A program made the position numbers and the translations under genes. A stretch of 9,008 nt of DNA. Source: Bacteroidales bacterium UBA1722 (lineage in GTDB: Bacteria > Bacteroidota > Bacteroidia > Bacteroidales > UBA932). Positions 6,450 through 9,008 of the stretch are shown one piece after another; within the stretch, counting starts at the first letter, position 1, and the number at the start of each line of letters is the position of its first letter. Where the stretch lies: NCBI GenBank assembly GCA_002317435.1, contig DCIQ01000005.1:33476-42483 (forward strand). Reading direction: 5' to 3'. A model generated the notes under the pieces. The model did no database searches. It had not been told where the DNA came from and saw only the letters and a program-made list of their open reading frames with translations.

Positions 6450-6461
6450 TCTCGGGGAGGA

Positions 6462-7493
6462 TTATTCTTCGACGTAACCGTCCTTCTCCTCAGGTTTGCG
6501 GGTGTACATCTCCAGCACCCTGGTGCCTGCGGCGTCACCTCTGAGACAGAATTCCTTCATCGCGGCGGGGACGAGCATCCACTCTCCCTTCCTGATGGTA
6601 TATCCTTCCTTATCTTCCAGAGCGTTCACTATGGTGGCCGCTCCTTCCACGCAATAGTATATTATGAAACTCTCGTAACGGTCGGGATATACACGGCGGG
6701 GATTCCCGAGATCCAGCAGATTCACCGTGAAATAATCATTGTCGGCCAGACTGTCGGACGAACCGGCGGGGACGAAATACTTCTTCTCGTCATATTTCCT
6801 GTAATTGATGCAGTCGAAGGCCAGATCCAGATGCATCGGACGTGCCGTCTCGGGATTATGCTCACGACCCCAGTCATAGATGCGGTAAGTGGCATCGGAA
6901 AGTTCCTGCACCTCGGCTATCACCAGACCGCCTCCGGCGGAGTGGACGATGCCCGCCTCCACGAAGAAGAAATCACCTTTATGCGGATGCATCACATTCA
7001 GCACTTCCTCCACGGTCTCGTCCTTGCATCTCTGATAGAACTCGTTCGGGTCCACGTCCCTGTTGAAACCCATATAGACCACCGCGTCGGGGTCGGCGTC
7101 CAGAACATACCACGCCTCGGTCTTCCCGTTGCAGTTATGACGGTCGAATGCGGTGTCGTCATCGGGATGCACCTGCACGGACAGCCTGTCCTGAATGTTC
7201 AAAAGTTTTATCAGGAGAGGAAACTCGTTTCCGAAACGTTTGAAATGGTCATCCCCCACTATCTCATCCATATAGGTCTCGATTACATCATAGAGACGGT
7301 TGTTCTCCAGAAAACCGTTGGCGATGACCGAACTGTCATCCTCGAAACCGGCGATCTCCCAGCTTTCGCCGATGAGTTTTTCCGCATCAAAAGGCTTGTT
7401 GAAATCGCGGACCAGACTGTGTCCGCCCCATACTTTCTCCTTCCCCGAAGGAATGAATTTCAAGGGATAGAGATTATTCTTCTTTTCTGACAT
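6462..7493 (-). CDS. manA: Mannose-6-phosphate isomerase, class I
   Basis: ManA interconverts mannose 6-phosphate and fructose 6-phosphate, linking glycolysis to GDP-mannose and so to surface polysaccharide synthesis. The 343-residue cupin-type protein has the zinc ligands in family order: SVQVHPDD with Q107 and H109, GKTEAWYVL with E126, and GIVHSAGGG with H184. VWGGHSL at 21-27, FPLLIKLLN at 91-99 and the active-site segment ATYRIYDWGR at 201-210 are also conserved. The length fits the short Firmicutes/Bacteroidetes form. Its ATG lies inside the 3' end of the CPBP gene (20-bp overlap), so translation is probably coupled. A shadow frame runs antisense through 6831-7490 and is not a gene. Confidence 0.96.
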   Translation of the reverse strand: MSEKKNNLYPLKFIPSGKEKVWGGHSLVRDFNKPFDAEKLIGESWEIAGFEDDSSVIANGFLENNRLYDVIETYMDEIVGDDHFKRFGNEFPLLIKLLNIQDRLSVQVHPDDDTAFDRHNCNGKTEAWYVLDADPDAVVYMGFNRDVDPNEFYQRCKDETVEEVLNVMHPHKGDFFFVEAGIVHSAGGGLVIAEVQELSDATYRIYDWGREHNPETARPMHLDLAFDCINYRKYDEKKYFVPAGSSDSLADNDYFTVNLLDLGNPRRVYPDRYESFIIYYCVEGAATIVNALEDKEGYTIRKGEWMLVPAAMKEFCLRGDAAGTRVLEMYTRKPEEKDGYVEE

Positions 7494-8358
7494 ATTGTGA
7501 ATTGTTTGTTTCGGGTTTTGGAAGATACTTGTTCAGGAACAGCACGTTGGCGAAGACGAACAGGGCGACGCAGAGCGCTGCGCACAGCCAGTACATATCC
7601 TTGTCAGGGAAGATGTCGTACAACGATTCGTTCGAAGAGACAGTCTCGCTGAAGTTTTCGAGCAGGACGGCGGTGCCGTTATTCACGAAATGGAGGAATA
7701 TCGTGGCCTTCAGGGAACCGGTACGATAATAAATCCATCCGAAGTAAACGCCCATCAGGAAGGCGGGAATCCCCTGCCAGGGATTCAGATGCATCACGGC
7801 GAATATCAATGCCGACCAGAGAATGGCAGGCCAGGGGCTCGCATAATGCCTGAGAAGGCCGCGGCAGATAACACCCCTGCAGACCGTCTCCTCCAGGACA
7901 GGAGCCATAATCCCTACCGTGAGAAACGACCAGAACAGACTGTTTCCGCCGGTCACACTCTTCATCAGGTCGGTAAACCACTCCGGGGCGGGCATCCACA
8001 GGTTCAGCGGATCGGTGAACATGAAAAATGCATAGACGGATATCGCCAGGACTATGAAGAACTCTATGGGGTGCAGACGGCCGAAGTCATTTCTGTCCAG
8101 AACTGCGGGTGCCGGAGAACCGGTTATTTCATATTCCCGTTCAGCCGACCGTCCTTTCCTGTATATGTATACGAAAGGGAATACGAACGTCAGCACATAC
8201 GGGAGGAAAAGATTTACGAATGAGGAGTCCTTAAAAAAGTGTATCAGCGGCAGAGCCAGCAGTGAAGCGGCGAGCTGTCCTCCGACAGTAAGCAACAGTA
8301 TCAGCCAGCACTGTCCTATGGTCGGGAAAAAAAATCTGAAACGTCTGAGCATATCCAT
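7474..8358 (-). CDS. CPBP-family intramembrane metalloprotease
   Basis: CPBP (CAAX protease/bacteriocin-processing, Abi) proteins are multi-pass membrane proteins, some of them glutamate-type intramembrane proteases. The 294-residue product shows the conserved motifs: EETVCRG at 156-162 (EExxxR with E156, E157, R161), FAVMH at 186-190 (FxxxH) and HFVNN at 223-227 (HxxxN). Hydrophobic segments lie near 17-40, 48-66, 98-114, 141-153, 176-189, 198-212 and 256-276. The short charged tail ends at 294. The frame is open further upstream, but the extra part would run antisense through the next gene; ATG 8358 just follows a -7 box at 8368-8375. A second ATG is at 8352. Substrate unknown: such proteins may process prenylated or signal peptides, or give bacteriocin immunity. 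Confidence 0.92.
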   Translation of the reverse strand: MDMLRRFRFFFPTIGQCWLILLLTVGGQLAASLLALPLIHFFKDSSFVNLFLPYVLTFVFPFVYIYRKGRSAEREYEITGSPAPAVLDRNDFGRLHPIEFFIVLAISVYAFFMFTDPLNLWMPAPEWFTDLMKSVTGGNSLFWSFLTVGIMAPVLEETVCRGVICRGLLRHYASPWPAILWSALIFAVMHLNPWQGIPAFLMGVYFGWIYYRTGSLKATIFLHFVNNGTAVLLENFSETVSSNESLYDIFPDKDMYWLCAALCVALFVFANVLFLNKYLPKPETNNSQYVRKEE

Positions 8359-8362
8359 TATT

Positions 8363-8396
8363 TTTGGCAAAGATAGGGAGAAATAACATATCTTTG
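8363..8396 (+). promoter_or_regulatory. Promoter of divIC-rubrerythrin
   Basis: TTTG (8363-8366), a 22-nt spacer and TATCTTTG (8389-8396) fit TTTG-N17-23-TAnnTTTG. The -7 box ends 4 nt before the ATG at 8401, so the mRNA would be leaderless or nearly so. Its -33 element overlaps the region where the opposing CPBP transcript would start. Confidence 0.6.
8368..8375 (-). promoter_or_regulatory. -7 element for the CPBP-manA-S4 operon
   Basis: On the minus strand TATCTTTG (8375-8368) matches TAnnTTTG. It ends 9 nt before the ATG at 8358, so the leader would be only a few nucleotides, or about 8-12 nt if the ATG at 8352 is used. I see no good TTTG -33 element on this strand. The box is the inverted copy of the divIC -7 box. 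Confidence 0.5.
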
Positions 8397-8400
8397 TGTC

Positions 8401-8724
8401 ATGCAGGAAAAAGATAAAGACATCGGGAGGTGGGAGAAAATCCGCCGGAACATCTACTTCAGGATATTCACAAATAAATACCTGATAGTGACCGTGGTGT
8501 TTCTCGTAATCGGTTTTCTCGACCCCAACGGCATCATCTCCCTGCTCAGGAACAGGAACGAGATAGCCCTTCAGGAAGCATCCATCAGGAAATATCGGCG
8601 GGACATAAATGAAATCGGAGAGAGAATCGAAGGGATGTCCACCAAAAGGGATTCCGTGGAGAAATTCGCCAGGGAGGAGTACTACTATCACAGCGAGGAC
8701 GAAGACATATTCATAATGAAATAA
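8401..8724 (+). CDS. divIC: Septum formation initiator, DivIC/FtsB family
   Basis: FtsB/DivIC proteins are small bitopic membrane proteins that join FtsL and FtsQ/DivIB in the divisome and help activate septal peptidoglycan synthesis. The 107-residue product has a basic cytoplasmic N terminus (1-26), one membrane segment at about 27-40 (YLIVTVVFLVIGFL), then a charged periplasmic coiled coil (about 45-85) and the family-typical end FAREEYYYHSEDEDIFIMK at 89-107 (compare ARE-x-Y ... ED in FtsB). Size and topology match. No other ATG is available near the start, so ATG 8401 is used although it lies only 4 nt after a -7 box. The rubrerythrin gene follows after 32 nt without an evident promoter or terminator. 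Confidence 0.88.
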   Translation: MQEKDKDIGRWEKIRRNIYFRIFTNKYLIVTVVFLVIGFLDPNGIISLLRNRNEIALQEASIRKYRRDINEIGERIEGMSTKRDSVEKFAREEYYYHSEDEDIFIMK

Positions 8725-8756
8725 CACTGATTTACAAACATTTAATTTAAGAAGAT

Positions 8757-9008
8757 ATGGCTAAGAAATGGAGATGTACCATCTGCGGTTACATTCACGA
8801 AGGGCCTGAGGCTCCCGAAAAATGTCCTCTCTGTAAAGCACCTGCTTCGAAATTCGTCGAAATAGTGGAAGATAAGAAAAGTGGCGCTCTGGAATTCGTC
8901 GACGAGCACGTCATCGGTGTGGCAAAAGGTATCGATGAAGAGATTCTCAACGGACTGAAGACTCATTTCAACGGCGAATGCTGTGAAGTCGGGATGTATC
9001 TCGCCATG
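8757..9008 (+). CDS. rbr: Rubredoxin-first rubrerythrin (NADH-peroxidase type), 5' part
   Basis: The 84 visible residues begin with a rubredoxin-like iron site, C7-x2-C10 (CTICGY) and C23-x2-C26 (CPLC), followed by the beginning of a ferritin-like di-iron domain with FNGECCEVGMYLAM at 71-84, where E74 and E77 are candidate first iron ligands. The rubredoxin site comes before the di-iron domain, the reverse of classical rubrerythrin. Such proteins in anaerobes, often named NADH peroxidase in Bacteroides, reduce H2O2 in the cytosol using electrons passed through the rubredoxin site. The frame runs off the window, so about 100 residues are missing. The gene probably shares a transcript with divIC. 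The functional name is by family; the reductase partner is not visible. Confidence 0.9.
   Translation, partial: MAKKWRCTICGYIHEGPEAPEKCPLCKAPASKFVEIVEDKKSGALEFVDEHVIGVAKGIDEEILNGLKTHFNGECCEVGMYLAM

Noticed and set aside
6831..7490. 219-codon frame antisense to manA
   Set aside because: It mirrors manA codons, shows no family motifs and has no promoter or start context.
7690..8223. 177-codon + strand frame within the CPBP gene
   Set aside because: It is antisense to conserved CPBP motifs, polar and Arg/Gln-rich, without a domain.
8359..8727. N-terminal extension of the CPBP protease through the divIC region
   Set aside because: The extra 123 codons run antisense through divIC and beyond the predicted CPBP promoter; the membrane protein starts naturally at 8358.

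Overview
This window looks like chromosomal DNA of a Bacteroidota member, most likely Bacteroidales. Several predicted promoters carry the Bacteroidetes -7 element TAnnTTTG, starts lack clear Shine-Dalgarno sequences, and the gene families fit: a short secreted M64 peptidase, an Hsp15-like S4 protein, bL25 with a CTC-type C-terminal domain, and a rubredoxin-first rubrerythrin. Core genes are moderately GC-rich. The Fic gene is visibly AT-richer. I cannot name the genus; a Rikenellaceae or Cryptobacteroides-like gut lineage is only a guess.

Layout, left to right. (1) 2-595, + strand: the 3' part of folP (dihydropteroate synthase). (2) 596-691: a short AT-rich spacer with repeated TGTAAA motifs, a small hairpin and a -7 box. 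(3) 692-1810, + strand: a stand-alone Fic-domain protein with a C-terminal winged-helix-like region. (4) 1811-1910: a convergent spacer with nested inverted repeats. (5) 1911-3115, - strand: an rplY-pth operon with a leader of about 145 nt, driven from a good promoter near 3267-3297. (6) 3340-5998, + strand: purB followed 19 nt later by a secreted M64 metallopeptidase, closed by a strong terminator at 6021-6052 that probably works in both directions. (7) 6078-8358, - strand: an operon of a CPBP intramembrane protease, manA (overlapping it by 20 bp) and an S4/Hsp15-like gene. (8) 8401-9008, + strand: a DivIC/FtsB-family protein and the start of a rubrerythrin. This last gene pair is divergent from (7), and the two -7 elements form an inverted repeat.

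Functionally the window is mostly housekeeping: folate and purine synthesis, translation and ribosome rescue, mannose-phosphate metabolism, cell division and peroxide defence. The accessory elements are the Fic gene, the M64 peptidase and the CPBP protease. I found no CRISPR array, insertion sequence, tRNA, rRNA or phage gene, and no clear multigene defence system. The items most worth a second look are the repeated motifs in front of the AT-rich Fic gene, the structured rplY leader with a small Arg-rich upstream ORF, and the palindromic, nearly leaderless divergent promoter at 8361-8401.
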